64,000 nucleotides of DNA from Raineyella sp044508675 (GTDB lineage Bacteria > Actinomycetota > Actinomycetes > Propionibacteriales > Propionibacteriaceae): contig JBIQHF010000014.1 in NCBI GenBank assembly GCA_044508675.1, positions 22,274 through 86,273 on the forward strand. Reading direction: 5' to 3'. Both the position numbers and the translations under genes were made by a program. The stretch's first letter is position 1. Every line of letters begins with the position of its first letter. Positions 34,530 through 43,475 of this stretch are shown here, piece after piece. The notes under the pieces are model-generated. The model was not told where the DNA came from, did no database searches, and was given only the letters and a program-made list of their open reading frames with translations.

Positions 34530-35054
34530 ATGTCCGCTCCCAGCCCGTTCAACTTCCAGCAGTGGATCGTCGAGAACGCCGACGAACTGCGCCCGCCGGT
34601 CAACAACAAGGTCCTGCACGAGGTCGATGACGCCCTGATCGTCCAGGTCGTCGGCGGCCCCAACCAGCGCACCGATTTCCATGTCGATCCCTATCCGGAG
34701 TGGTTCCACCAGGTGAAGGGGAACATCCACGTCAACATCATCGAGGACGGCCGCCAGCGCCGGGTCGACATCAGGGAGGGCGAGGTGTGGATGCTGCCGG
34801 CGAACGTGCCGCACTCCCCGCAGCGGCCCGAGCCCGGGTCGATCGGCATCGTGGTGGAGGTGACCCGTCCCGAGGGCGTCACCGAGCACTTCCAGTGGTA
34901 CTGCCCCGAGTGCACCGCGCTGCTTCACGACGTCGAGCTGCAGGTGCGCGACATCCAGGCCGACCTGCCACCGGTGTACGAGGACTTCTACGCGCTGTCC
35001 GATGCGGAGCGTACGTGCCCCAACTGCGGTGCCGTGCACCCTGACAGGGGCTGA
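34530..35054 (+). CDS. nbaC: 3-hydroxyanthranilate 3,4-dioxygenase
   Basis: A 174-residue cupin dioxygenase that opens 3-hydroxyanthranilate to 2-amino-3-carboxymuconate semialdehyde. The catalytic iron ligands are His51, Glu57 and His95 (TDFHVDPYPEWFHQVKG and VPHSPQRP). Arg47 and Arg99 lie where the substrate carboxylate binds. The bacterial type's structural iron site is present as Cys125-x-x-Cys128 and Cys163-x-x-Cys166. Length is normal. It follows RidA by 29 bases. Its product would go to the decarboxylase encoded next. Confidence 0.93.
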   Translation: MSAPSPFNFQQWIVENADELRPPVNNKVLHEVDDALIVQVVGGPNQRTDFHVDPYPEWFHQVKGNIHVNIIEDGRQRRVDIREGEVWMLPANVPHSPQRPEPGSIGIVVEVTRPEGVTEHFQWYCPECTALLHDVELQVRDIQADLPPVYEDFYALSDAERTCPNCGAVHPDRG

Positions 35055-35061
35055 CCGGACG

Positions 35062-36111
35062 ATGGCAGAGATGGGAGCCGACCGTACGCCCGTGATCGAT
35101 GTGCACGCGCACTACGTGCCCCGGGGCTGGCCCGACCTGGCCGCGGCGACCGGCCACCACGGCCCCTGGCCGTCGCTGCGCGTCGACAGCGCACGCGAGG
35201 CGATGATCATGCTCGGGGACCGGGAGTTCCGTCCGATCACCGACCACGCCTGGAACGCCGACACCCGGCTGGCCCAGATGGACGCCGACGGCGTCGACCA
35301 GCAGGTGATGTCGCCCACCCCGTTGTTCTTCGCGTACGCCGAGGACGGCCGGGCCGCAGCCACGGTCGCCGGCATTTTCAACGACCTGTGCCTGGAGATC
35401 GCCGCCGAGGATGAGGACCGGCTGGTCCCGTTCTGCCAGGTGCCGCTGCAGGACACCGACCTGGCGATCGCCGAACTGGACCGCTGCCTCGACAACGGGC
35501 ACCGCGGCGTCGAGATCGGCAACCATGTCGGCGACCGGGACCTGGACGACGCCGGCATCGAGGCGTTCCTGGCGCACTGCGCCGAGCGGGACGTGCCGGT
35601 CTTCGTGCATCCCTGGGACATGCCCTCCTCGCCCCGGCTGTCGCGGTGGATGGCGCAATGGCTGGTCGGCATGCCGGCCGAGACCCAGCTGTCGATCATC
35701 GCGCTGATCCTGGGTGGCAGCTTCGACCGGTTGCCGAAGGAGCTGAAGCTGTGCTTCGCCCACTCCGGTGGTTCCTTCGCCTACTGGCTGGGCCGGTTCG
35801 AGAACGCCTGGCACCGGCGCCCCGACCTGATCGCCACCTCCGAGCACCCGCCGTCGCACTACCTCGACCGGTTCAGTGTCGACACCGTGGTGTTCCACGA
35901 CCCGGCGCTGCGCCTGCTGGTGGACGTGATGGGCCCCGAGCACCTGATGCTGGGCAGCGACTTCCCGTACCCGCTGGGCGAGACCCCGGCCGGTGGGCTG
36001 GTTCGGCAAGCCACCTTCCTCACCGAGGAGCAGCGGGCCGCCATCCTCGGCGGCAACGCCCGCCGCTTCCTCGGGCTGGGATCGCATCGACCGGTGGCCG
36101 CCGCCAGCTGA
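35062..36111 (+). CDS. nbaD: 2-amino-3-carboxymuconate-6-semialdehyde decarboxylase (ACMSD)
   Basis: A 349-residue amidohydrolase-superfamily decarboxylase. Zinc ligands are His15 and His17 (DVHAHYVP), a histidine in VFVHPWDM, and Asp in GSDFPYPLGE; the catalytic histidine lies in CFAHSGGSFAYW. It removes CO2 from the HAAO product to give 2-aminomuconate semialdehyde, keeping it from cyclising to quinolinate. It begins seven bases after HAAO. The dehydrogenase expected next (2-aminomuconate semialdehyde dehydrogenase) is not in the window. Confidence 0.9.
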   Translation: MAEMGADRTPVIDVHAHYVPRGWPDLAAATGHHGPWPSLRVDSAREAMIMLGDREFRPITDHAWNADTRLAQMDADGVDQQVMSPTPLFFAYAEDGRAAATVAGIFNDLCLEIAAEDEDRLVPFCQVPLQDTDLAIAELDRCLDNGHRGVEIGNHVGDRDLDDAGIEAFLAHCAERDVPVFVHPWDMPSSPRLSRWMAQWLVGMPAETQLSIIALILGGSFDRLPKELKLCFAHSGGSFAYWLGRFENAWHRRPDLIATSEHPPSHYLDRFSVDTVVFHDPALRLLVDVMGPEHLMLGSDFPYPLGETPAGGLVRQATFLTEEQRAAILGGNARRFLGLGSHRPVAAAS

Positions 36112-36201
36112 TGACCACCGGTCCCGGACTTCGTCGGAACCCTGTTGCGCCGCCGCCCGGGCGGGGCAGGATAGGAGGAACGGCGGATCGGGGATCAGGT
36201 C

Positions 36202-39200
36202 ATGGCATCCACACAACTCGACGAGCAGCTGCGGCAGGCCCTGGCGGAGGCCGTGCCGACCGCCGAACGCTGGTGGCGCGCCTCCCGTGACGTCCCGCAG
36301 GGGCGGGCCCCGGCCCTGCTCGCCCGGATCGCCTCCGATCCCGCCGGACCCGCCTTCCTGCTCGCCTTCGTCGACCGGGTCGTCCGCCCCGAGGACCCCC
36401 GCACCGCAGCCCGGGCCCTGCACCGGCTCGCCCGTACGGTCCCGGCCTCCCTGCCGGCCGGACTGGGGCTCCTGGTCCGGGCCGGCGGGCTGCTCGCCCC
36501 CGTCCTGCCCCGCCCCGTCATCCCGGTCGCCCGCGGGGTGCTGCGGGCCCTGGTCGGCGACCTGGTCCTCGACGCCGATGACGCCCGGCTCGCTCCCGGC
36601 CTGGCCGGATTGTCCGAGGACGGCGTACGACTCAACGTCAACCTGTTGGGTGAGGCGGTGCTCGGTGATGCCGAGGCCGGCCGCCGGCTCGCCCAGTTGC
36701 ACCGGTTGGTGCGCCGCGACGACATCGACTACGTCTCGCTGAAGGTGTCCTCGGTGCTCGGCCCGCACAACCCGTGGGGCCTGGACGCGGCCGTGGACCG
36801 GGCCGTCGGCCTGCTGGAACCGCTCTATCGCAGCGCCGCGGGCCAGCGCACCCCGGTCTTCATCAACCTGGACATGGAGGAGTACCGGGACCTCCGGCTC
36901 ACCCTGGCCGTGTTCCGCCGCCTGCTCGACCTGCCCGGCCTGGAGCGGCTGCCGGCCGGCGTCGTCCTGCAGGCCTACCTGCCCGACGCGCTGCCCCACC
37001 TGCAGGACCTGCACGCCTGGGCGGCCGACCGGCGCCGCCGCGGCGGCGCCCCGGTCCGGGTCCGGCTGGTCAAGGGCGCCAACCTGGCGATGGAGCACGT
37101 CGACGCGGTCCTGCACGGCTGGCAGCCGGCGACCGCCCGCGACAAGTCGGCCACGGACGCGAACTACCTGCGCCTGCTGGACTGGGCACTGACCCCCGAG
37201 CGGACCGAGGCGATCCACGTCGGCATCGCGGGCCACAACCTGTTCACCCTCGCCGCGGCCTGGGAGCTGGCCGGGCTGCGCGGCGTACGCGACCGGGTCG
37301 AGGTCGAGATGCTCGCCGGGATGGCCCCGGCCCAGGCCCGGGCGGTGCGCACGGAGGTCGGCGGGGTGCGGCTGTACGTGCCGGTGGTCCGGCCCCGGGA
37401 GTTCGACGTGGCGATCGCCTACCTGGTGCGCCGGTTGGAGGAGAACTCCACCCCCGACAACTACCTGGCCTCCGTGTTCGGGACGGACCCGGAGGCGGGA
37501 CTGGCCCGGGAGCGGGATCGTTTCCGGGCCGCCGTGGCGCGGCTGGTGCAGGAGGGGACCGGGCCGGCGTCCCCGGCCGTGGGGCCACGCCGGACCCCGG
37601 AGCGGCCGAGGCCGGTGCCGGGCCGCTTCGTCCCGGTCCCGGACACCGACCCCGCCGTTCCCCAGAATCAGGCCTGGGGCCGTACGATCCTGGACCGGGT
37701 GCCCGGATCGCGTCTGGGTCTGGCCGGTGTCGAGGCCGCCCGGGTCCGGGAACCGGAGCAGGTCCGCCGGCTCGTCGCCGCCACCAGTGACGCCGCGGCC
37801 GCCTGGCAGGCCCGGCCGTGGGCCGAGCGGGCCGCGATCGTCCACCGGATCGGCGACGAGGTCGAGGCGGCGCGGGCCGACCTGCTGGAGGTCGCCGCGG
37901 CCGAGTGCGGCAAGACCCTGGACCAGTCCGACCCCGAGGTCTCCGAGGCGGTCGACTTCGCGCACTACTACGCCGAGCAGTCGGCGGTGCTGGCCGACCT
38001 GGTCGGGGCCGAGTTCCGGCCGGTGCGGCTCACCGTGGTCACCCCGCCGTGGAACTTCCCGCTGTCCATCCCGCTCGGCGGCGTGGCGGCGGCCCTGGCC
38101 GCCGGCTCCGCAGTGGTCCTGAAGCCGGCCACCGCGGCCCGCCGCTGCGGCGCGCTGCTGGCGGAGGCCTGCTGGCGGGCCGGTGTGCCCCGTGACGTGC
38201 TCCGGCTGGTCGTGCTCGACGACCCCGGCCTCGGCCGGCACCTGGTCGCCGACCCACGGGTGGGCCGGGTGGTGCTGACCGGGTCGGCCGACACCGCGGC
38301 ACTGTTCCGCAGCTGGCGTCCCGACCTGCCGCTGCTGGCCGAGACCTCGGGCAAGAACGCCATCGTCGTCACCGCCGCGGCCGACCGCGACCTGGCCGTG
38401 CGCGACATCGTCGCGTCCGCCTTCGGCCACGCCGGACAGAAGTGCTCGGCCGCCTCCCTGGTGATCCTGGTCGGCGCCGCGGGGCGCTCCACCCGGTTCC
38501 GCGACCAACTGGTCGACGCGACCCGCTCGCTCACGGTCGGCCCACCGACCGATCCGGCCACCCGGATGGGCCCGCTCACCGCGCCGCCGGGCGAGAAGCT
38601 GCTGCGCGGCCTGACCCGTACGGGGCCGGGGGAGCGCTGGGTGCTGCAGCCCCGCCGGCTCGACGCCGAGGGACGGCTGTGGACCCCGGGGATCCGGTCC
38701 GGTGTCCGGGCCGGCAGCGAGTTCCACCAGGTCGAGTACTTCGGGCCGGTCCTCGGCATCATGACCGTGCCGGACCTGCGGACCGCGGTCGATGTGCAGA
38801 ACGGCACCGACTACGGCCTGACCGCCGGCCTGCACTCCCTCGACCCCGACGAGATCACCTACTGGCTCGCCCACGTCCACGCGGGCAATGCGTACGTCAA
38901 CCGGCCGATCACCGGCGCGATCGTGCAGCGCCAGCCGTTCGGCGGCTGGAAGCGCTCCTCGGTCGGCACCGGCGCCAAGGCCGGCGGGCCCAACTACCTG
39001 TTCGGGTTCGGCGACCTCGTCCCCGCCCCGGTCGACCGGCTGGTCGACGAACCGCACGACCGGCTGCTGGCCCGCCTGCTGCAGGTCGGCCGCGAGATCC
39101 TGCCACCCGAGGAGGCCGTTCCGCTGGAGGTCGCGATCGGCCTGGACCAGCAGGCGTACGACCGGGAGTTCGGACGCCACCATGATCCGGCCGCGCTCGG

Positions 39201-39651
39201 GGTGGAGACCAACGAGTTGCGCTACCTGCCGGCCCCGGTGCTTGTCCGGCTGGGGGAGGGCCGCCCGATCGGCGACCTGGTCCGGGAGCTGTCCGCCGCC
39301 CTGGCGCTGCCCTGGCCGCAGGAGGCCGCTGAACGCGCCGGTCACCGGGTCTCGACCGCGGTGCCGCTGCCGGTCCCGCTGGAGGTGCTGCTGGACGAGG
39401 TCGGGATCCCGGTCACGGTCGAGTCCGACCAGGAGTTCCTGGCCCGGGCCCGACGGATCGGCCATCGCCGCGACGGGCGGGTCCGGCTGCTCGGCGGCGA
39501 CCCGGCCGCGCTCGCCCAGGCGCTGGGCGGATCGATCGACGTCGCCGTGTACGCCGGACCGGTGGTGGCGGCGGGCCGGGCCGCGCTCCTGCCGTACGTG
39601 CGGGAGCAGACGGTGAGCATCACCGTGCACCGGTACGGGCACGTCGGCTGA
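36202..39651 (+). CDS. putA: bifunctional proline dehydrogenase/P5C dehydrogenase
   Basis: A 1149-residue PutA-type enzyme that oxidises proline to glutamate. The FAD-dependent proline dehydrogenase barrel spans roughly residues 100-430 (VRLVKGANLAMEHVDAVLHGW, LEENSTPDNYLASVFG). The aldehyde dehydrogenase spans about 500-980, with Glu714 (LAETSGKNA) and the nucleophile Cys748 (GHAGQKCSAAS). About 165 further residues follow. There is no DNA-binding domain. It is a full-length gene, 90 bases after ACMSD, with its own ATG after a GATCAGG site. Confidence 0.9.
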   Translation: MASTQLDEQLRQALAEAVPTAERWWRASRDVPQGRAPALLARIASDPAGPAFLLAFVDRVVRPEDPRTAARALHRLARTVPASLPAGLGLLVRAGGLLAPVLPRPVIPVARGVLRALVGDLVLDADDARLAPGLAGLSEDGVRLNVNLLGEAVLGDAEAGRRLAQLHRLVRRDDIDYVSLKVSSVLGPHNPWGLDAAVDRAVGLLEPLYRSAAGQRTPVFINLDMEEYRDLRLTLAVFRRLLDLPGLERLPAGVVLQAYLPDALPHLQDLHAWAADRRRRGGAPVRVRLVKGANLAMEHVDAVLHGWQPATARDKSATDANYLRLLDWALTPERTEAIHVGIAGHNLFTLAAAWELAGLRGVRDRVEVEMLAGMAPAQARAVRTEVGGVRLYVPVVRPREFDVAIAYLVRRLEENSTPDNYLASVFGTDPEAGLARERDRFRAAVARLVQEGTGPASPAVGPRRTPERPRPVPGRFVPVPDTDPAVPQNQAWGRTILDRVPGSRLGLAGVEAARVREPEQVRRLVAATSDAAAAWQARPWAERAAIVHRIGDEVEAARADLLEVAAAECGKTLDQSDPEVSEAVDFAHYYAEQSAVLADLVGAEFRPVRLTVVTPPWNFPLSIPLGGVAAALAAGSAVVLKPATAARRCGALLAEACWRAGVPRDVLRLVVLDDPGLGRHLVADPRVGRVVLTGSADTAALFRSWRPDLPLLAETSGKNAIVVTAAADRDLAVRDIVASAFGHAGQKCSAASLVILVGAAGRSTRFRDQLVDATRSLTVGPPTDPATRMGPLTAPPGEKLLRGLTRTGPGERWVLQPRRLDAEGRLWTPGIRSGVRAGSEFHQVEYFGPVLGIMTVPDLRTAVDVQNGTDYGLTAGLHSLDPDEITYWLAHVHAGNAYVNRPITGAIVQRQPFGGWKRSSVGTGAKAGGPNYLFGFGDLVPAPVDRLVDEPHDRLLARLLQVGREILPPEEAVPLEVAIGLDQQAYDREFGRHHDPAALGVETNELRYLPAPVLVRLGEGRPIGDLVRELSAALALPWPQEAAERAGHRVSTAVPLPVPLEVLLDEVGIPVTVESDQEFLARARRIGHRRDGRVRLLGGDPAALAQALGGSIDVAVYAGPVVAAGRAALLPYVREQTVSITVHRYGHVG

Positions 39652-39683
39652 ACGGGCCTCGACCCCGGCAGCCCCGGACAGCG

Positions 39684-39733
39684 CTCGACCGGCCCGGGCC
39701 CGCCGAGGCACAGGCGGACCGGGACCGGTCGAG
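39684..39733. terminator. hairpin between convergent putA and ABC-transporter operons
   Basis: CTCGACCGG (39684-39692) and CCGGTCGAG (39725-39733) are perfect 9-bp arms with GC palindromes between them. The position between two convergent genes suits a bidirectional terminator. Confidence 0.55.
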
Positions 39734-39757
39734 GTCAGTGGGGTCAGTGGGTGCCGG

Positions 39758-40759
39758 TCACTGCGCCGGCGGGGTGAAGATCATCTTCTCCAGGTCGATC
39801 GGCTCGGTGAGGGCGCCACCGTCGACCATCACCTCGTTCCACAGCTCGATGTCCTGGACGGTCGGGTAGCCGGCCTTCCAGGTCGGCAGCTGCATCTTGT
39901 TGGCGACCTCGGCGCTGGTCTGCGAGTAGGTCGGCGTCAGTTCCCGGGCGAGGTCCGGGTTGGCGGCCAGGTCGGCGTTCGCCTTCTCCATCGCCCGCGC
40001 GAACGCGGCGGCGGTGTTGGGGTTCTGGTCGACGAAGTCGGCGGTCATCGCGATGCCGGCCAGCGGGATGGTGGCCGTACGACCGGAGAAGTTGGAGAAC
40101 AGCTTGGTGTTGCCGGCCTCCAGCAGGGCGGTCTGGAACGGCTCCACGGCCCAGGCCGCGTCGACGTTGCCGCGCTCCAGGGCTGCGGCCATGTCCGGGA
40201 ACGGCATCTCGAGGAACTCGACCTGCGCCGGGTCCACGTTGTTCTCCTTCAGCACGCTCTTCACGGTCAGGTCACCGGTGTTGTTCAGCGTGTTGACGGC
40301 CAGCTTCTTGCCGGCCAGGTCCTGGATGGTGGTGATGCCGGACTGCGGGCTGACGAACACGCCGGCGAAGTTCTCGCTGCCGGCCACGCCGAGGGAGACG
40401 ATCTTCAGTTCGGCGACGTTCTGCTGGGCCAGGAGGAAGGACGGGTAGGTGCCGAAGACGGCGTCCAGATCACCGGCGACCATGGCCGGCACCGCGGCAG
40501 CGCCACCCTGGGCGGTCTGCGGGGTGACGTTGAGGCCCTCGTCGGTGAAGTAGCCCTGGTTGACGGCCTGGAAGAGGGCGGCCTGGTCGGCGACCGGGAC
40601 GTGGCCGACGGCAAGATCGGTGACCTCGGGGGCGCCGCCGTTGGCCGGCGCAGTGCTCCCGCCGGTGCCGGTACTGCCGGAGCAGGCGGCCAGGCCCAGG
40701 GTGAGGGCCGCGGCGGCGACGACCGCACCGAGGCGGCGGAGGGTGAATCGTGGCGACAT
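39758..40759 (-). CDS. NitT/TauT-type ABC transporter substrate-binding lipoprotein
   Basis: A 333-residue lipoprotein. Residues 1-26 form a signal peptide ending in the lipobox LAAC. The mature part has the SsuA/THI5-type pattern: VADQAALFQAVNQGYFTDEGLNV, then FGTYPSFLLAQQNVAELKIV, and FPDMAAALERGNVDAAWAVEPF. It captures a substrate outside the membrane, in this family sulfonates, nitrate, pyrimidine precursors or aromatic acids. ATG 40759 follows AAAGGAAG; an ATG 21 bases upstream is less likely. It is the last gene of a four-gene operon. Confidence 0.85.
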   Translation of the reverse strand: MSPRFTLRRLGAVVAAAALTLGLAACSGSTGTGGSTAPANGGAPEVTDLAVGHVPVADQAALFQAVNQGYFTDEGLNVTPQTAQGGAAAVPAMVAGDLDAVFGTYPSFLLAQQNVAELKIVSLGVAGSENFAGVFVSPQSGITTIQDLAGKKLAVNTLNNTGDLTVKSVLKENNVDPAQVEFLEMPFPDMAAALERGNVDAAWAVEPFQTALLEAGNTKLFSNFSGRTATIPLAGIAMTADFVDQNPNTAAAFARAMEKANADLAANPDLARELTPTYSQTSAEVANKMQLPTWKAGYPTVQDIELWNEVMVDGGALTEPIDLEKMIFTPPAQ

Positions 40760-40807
40760 CGTTGTCTTCCTTTCGATCATGACTGCTGGTGTCGGTACTG
40801 AGGGCGG

Positions 40808-41677
40808 TCAGGCCGTGCCCAGCTTGCGGCGCTCGGCGAGCAGCTCGTGGCCGGGGGCGGCGTTGCGGACAAGTCGGGCGACCTCGCCGCGGATCTGGAT
40901 GAAGGTGGGATCCTCCTTGGTGGTGATCTGGTCACGGTCGCGGCCGAGCGGGACATCGATGATCGTCTGTACGGTGGTCGACGGCTTGGAGAGGACCACG
41001 ACGCGATCGGCGAGGTAGACGCTCTCGTCGATGTCGTGGGTGACGAAGAGGATCGTCATGTCGAACTGGTCGCGCACCCGTAGCACCAGGTCCTCCAGGT
41101 CCTCGCGGGTCTGCGCGTCGATCGAGGCGAACGGCTCGTCCATCAGCATGATCTTGGGCCGGTAGGCGAGCGCTCGGGCGATCGCGACGCGCTGCTGCAT
41201 GCCGCCGGACAGCTGGCCCGGGTACTTCTTCTCGTTGCCGGTCAGGCCGACCGCCTCCAGCGACTCGGCGACCCGCCGCTGTTCCTCGGCCTTGTCCAGG
41301 TGCAGGTGCTGCAGCGGGAAGCGTACGTTGCTCTCGACCGTCAGCCACGGGAACAGCGAGCCGCGGTAGTCCTGGAAGACCATCGCGAGTCCCTCGGGCA
41401 CATCGGTGATCCGCTTCTCCAGGAAGCGCAGGTCGCCGCCGGTGGGTCGCATCAGACCCGCCATGGTGCGCAGCAGCGTGGTCTTCCCACAGCCCGAGGG
41501 GCCGACGATCGAGACGAACTCCCCCTGGTGGACGTCGAAGGTGATGTCGGCGAGCGCCAGGTTGGCCGAGGGGCCGGTGCCGTACGTGTGGGTCAGGTGG
41601 TTGATGTCGAGGAGGGTCATCGCGGAGCCTTCGGGTCGCGGGCCGGTGGGATGGGATGCGGTGAGCTGCACGGTCAT
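40808..41677 (-). CDS. NitT/TauT-type ABC transporter ATP-binding protein
   Basis: A 289-residue ATPase: Walker A GPSGCGKTT, the Q-loop at QDYRGSLFPWL, signature LSGGMQQR, Walker B IMLMDEP, and the switch histidine in FVTHDIDES. It powers the uptake system of the adjoining genes. Start choice: ATG 41677 sits two bases after the permease stop; ATG 41620 (MTLLDINHL) has better GAAGG spacing and matches the family's usual start, so the shorter 270-residue form is a real alternative. Confidence 0.87.
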   Translation of the reverse strand: MTVQLTASHPTGPRPEGSAMTLLDINHLTHTYGTGPSANLALADITFDVHQGEFVSIVGPSGCGKTTLLRTMAGLMRPTGGDLRFLEKRITDVPEGLAMVFQDYRGSLFPWLTVESNVRFPLQHLHLDKAEEQRRVAESLEAVGLTGNEKKYPGQLSGGMQQRVAIARALAYRPKIMLMDEPFASIDAQTREDLEDLVLRVRDQFDMTILFVTHDIDESVYLADRVVVLSKPSTTVQTIIDVPLGRDRDQITTKEDPTFIQIRGEVARLVRNAAPGHELLAERRKLGTA

Positions 41678-41679
41678 GG

Positions 41680-42522
41680 TCAGGAGGTCTCCCGTCCGGA
41701 GGCGCGCTGCCAGGCGAGGAGGCGGCGCTCGACGATGGTGAGGACGAAGTTGAACAGGCAGCCGAGGATGGCGAGCAGCAGGATGGCCGCCCACATCCGG
41801 GTGATGGCGAAGCTGCGCTGGGCCTGCACCAGCTGGTAGCCAATGCCGCTGGAGGAGGCGATCATCTCCGAGATCACCATCAGGATCAGCGCCAGCGAGA
41901 CGCTGGTCCGTACGCCGGCGAGGATCTTCGGGCCCGCGGCGGGCAGCACCACCTTGAACAGCCGGCTGACCGGGGTGATCCGGAAGACCCTGCTGGTCTC
42001 GATCGTCAGGGGGCGTACGCTGCGGACGCCCTCGATCGTGTTCAGCAGGATCGGCCAGACCGATCCGAACGCGATCAGCGCGATCCGCATCTGGTCGGTG
42101 GTGCCGAGCAGGATCAGGAAGACCGGAAACAGCGTCGGCGGGGGAACGGCCCGCATGAACTGGAGGATCCAGTCGAGGTAGCCCTCCAGCCGGCGGCTCA
42201 GCGCGATCGCCGTGCCGAGGAGGACGCCGGCGACCACGGCGAGGAAGAAGCCGGCCAGGGTGCGCCCGATGCTGGGCAGCACGTCGGCGCGCATGCTGGG
42301 CGACAGCAGCCCGTCCTCCCCGGGCAGCCACAGCTTGGCGGCCTGCTGGACGATCTTGACCGGGGTGGGGAAGAACGGGTTGTCCATCAGCATGGTCGCG
42401 ACCTGCCAGATCACCACGATGGCGACCAGAACGATCCAACGCATGGCGATCCACAGGCCCTTGCGCAGCGCGTGGGCCTGGTTGCCCGGGGTGACCGGGA
42501 GGGTGGCGGTTTCGAGGCTCAT
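41680..42522 (-). CDS. ABC transporter permease (second)
   Basis: A 280-residue inner-membrane permease with about six helices. The EAA-type loop that contacts the ATPase is FRITPVSRLFKVVLPAAGPKILAGVRTSVS, as in SsuC/TauC. ATG overlaps the stop of the previous permease by one base (TGATG), so their translation is coupled. Two permease genes in this operon imply a heterodimeric channel, a less common layout for this family. Confidence 0.85.
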   Translation of the reverse strand: MSLETATLPVTPGNQAHALRKGLWIAMRWIVLVAIVVIWQVATMLMDNPFFPTPVKIVQQAAKLWLPGEDGLLSPSMRADVLPSIGRTLAGFFLAVVAGVLLGTAIALSRRLEGYLDWILQFMRAVPPPTLFPVFLILLGTTDQMRIALIAFGSVWPILLNTIEGVRSVRPLTIETSRVFRITPVSRLFKVVLPAAGPKILAGVRTSVSLALILMVISEMIASSSGIGYQLVQAQRSFAITRMWAAILLLAILGCLFNFVLTIVERRLLAWQRASGRETS

Positions 42523-43316
42523 CAGTGCTGCTCCTTGCGCCACGAGAAGAGGACGGACTCCACGCCCTTGAGGGCGGCGTTGACGAGGACCCCCAGCACG
42601 CCGGCGACGATCGTCCCGGCGAAGACCTGGGCGGTCGACCCACCGCCGGACTGCACCTCGAGGATGAACGACCCGATGCCGGTGGCGGTGCCGGCCAGCA
42701 GCTCGGCACTGACCGTGACGATCAGGGCGATCGAGGCGGAGATCCGGATGCCGGTGAAGGCGAACGGGGCCGCGTGCGGCAGGAAGACCTTGGTCAGCGT
42801 CTGCCACCAGGTCAGCCGGAACGTCTTGGCCGTCTCGCGGGTGACCGGATCGAGCTCCCGGGCGCCGTAGAGGGTGTTCAACAGGATCGGCCACAGGGCC
42901 GCATACAGCACCAGCATGAACTTCATCGTGGTACCAGTGCCGAAGACCAGGATCGCCAGCGGCACGAGCGCCACGGCGGGGATCGGCCGGAGGAACTCGA
43001 TCAGGGCGCTGCTGGCCTCGTACACCCACCGTGACGAACCGAGCACCAGCCCCGCGGTCACACCGACCAGGGAGGCCAGGGCCAGGCCGATCGCCCATGC
43101 GCTGATCGTGGAGGCGATGTCGCCCAGGAAGACCGGGTCGGTCATGATCACGCCGAGCTGGACCAGGACCTGCGAGGGTGAGGGCAGCAGCGTGGTCGGC
43201 ATGATGCCGGTCCGGCTCAGCAGCTCCAGGACGAGGACCAGGGCGAGGACGCCGATGGCTCCCTGTGCCGGTCGGCCCAGACCGGCGCGTGGCCCGGTCA
43301 CGGTGACAGCGGTCAT
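42522..43316 (-). CDS. ABC transporter permease (first)
   Basis: A 264-residue permease of the same family. The EAA loop is FRLTWWQTLTKVFLPHAAPFAFTGIRISASI. It has about six membrane helices from residue 20 to 250. It is the first gene of the transporter operon, and its promoter region holds a CRP-like site. The operon points toward uptake of the compound processed by the PadR-flanked genes on the other side. Confidence 0.86.
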   Translation of the reverse strand: MTAVTVTGPRAGLGRPAQGAIGVLALVLVLELLSRTGIMPTTLLPSPSQVLVQLGVIMTDPVFLGDIASTISAWAIGLALASLVGVTAGLVLGSSRWVYEASSALIEFLRPIPAVALVPLAILVFGTGTTMKFMLVLYAALWPILLNTLYGARELDPVTRETAKTFRLTWWQTLTKVFLPHAAPFAFTGIRISASIALIVTVSAELLAGTATGIGSFILEVQSGGGSTAQVFAGTIVAGVLGVLVNAALKGVESVLFSWRKEQH

Positions 43317-43348
43317 CGGCGACCCCCGTCCCGGTTCATCAGAAATGC

Positions 43349-43370
43349 GGATGTGAGCATGGTCACATCC
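43349..43370. promoter_or_regulatory. CRP/GlxR-like palindrome
   Basis: GGATGTGA-N6-TCACATCC contains a perfect TGTGA-N6-TCACA, the binding pattern of CRP/GlxR-type cAMP regulators. It lies 33 bases upstream of the permease start and overlaps the predicted -10 of the transporter operon, so binding would repress transcription leftward. Confidence 0.6.
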
Positions 43371-43396
43371 TGTGATCCTCGCTACAGTCGTGTCAA
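43367..43396 (-). promoter_or_regulatory. candidate promoter of the ABC transporter operon
   Basis: On the minus strand TTGACA (43391-43396), 18 bases, then CAGGAT (43367-43372). The -35 is perfect and the -10 weak, as in activated or repressed promoters. The divergent PadR gene shares this region. Confidence 0.5.
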
Positions 43397-43475
43397 GGGT
43401 TATAGATCGAGATTGAACTAATCGGGGATCGAGGTGGTCGATTCCCGATCATGGATCCTCACGGAAGGGGGCCTG

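Noticed and set aside
34879..39711. A 1610-codon open frame on the minus strand opposite ACMSD and putA
   Set aside because: Antisense frames stay open in 70% GC DNA. The translation is Arg/Gly/Pro-rich low complexity with no family likeness, and the plus-strand genes have full motif sets.
41678..42709. N-terminal extension of the ABC ATP-binding gene frame to 42709
   Set aside because: The extra residues lie antisense-free but inside the permease gene in another frame and are low complexity. The ATPase fold starts at 41677 or 41620.
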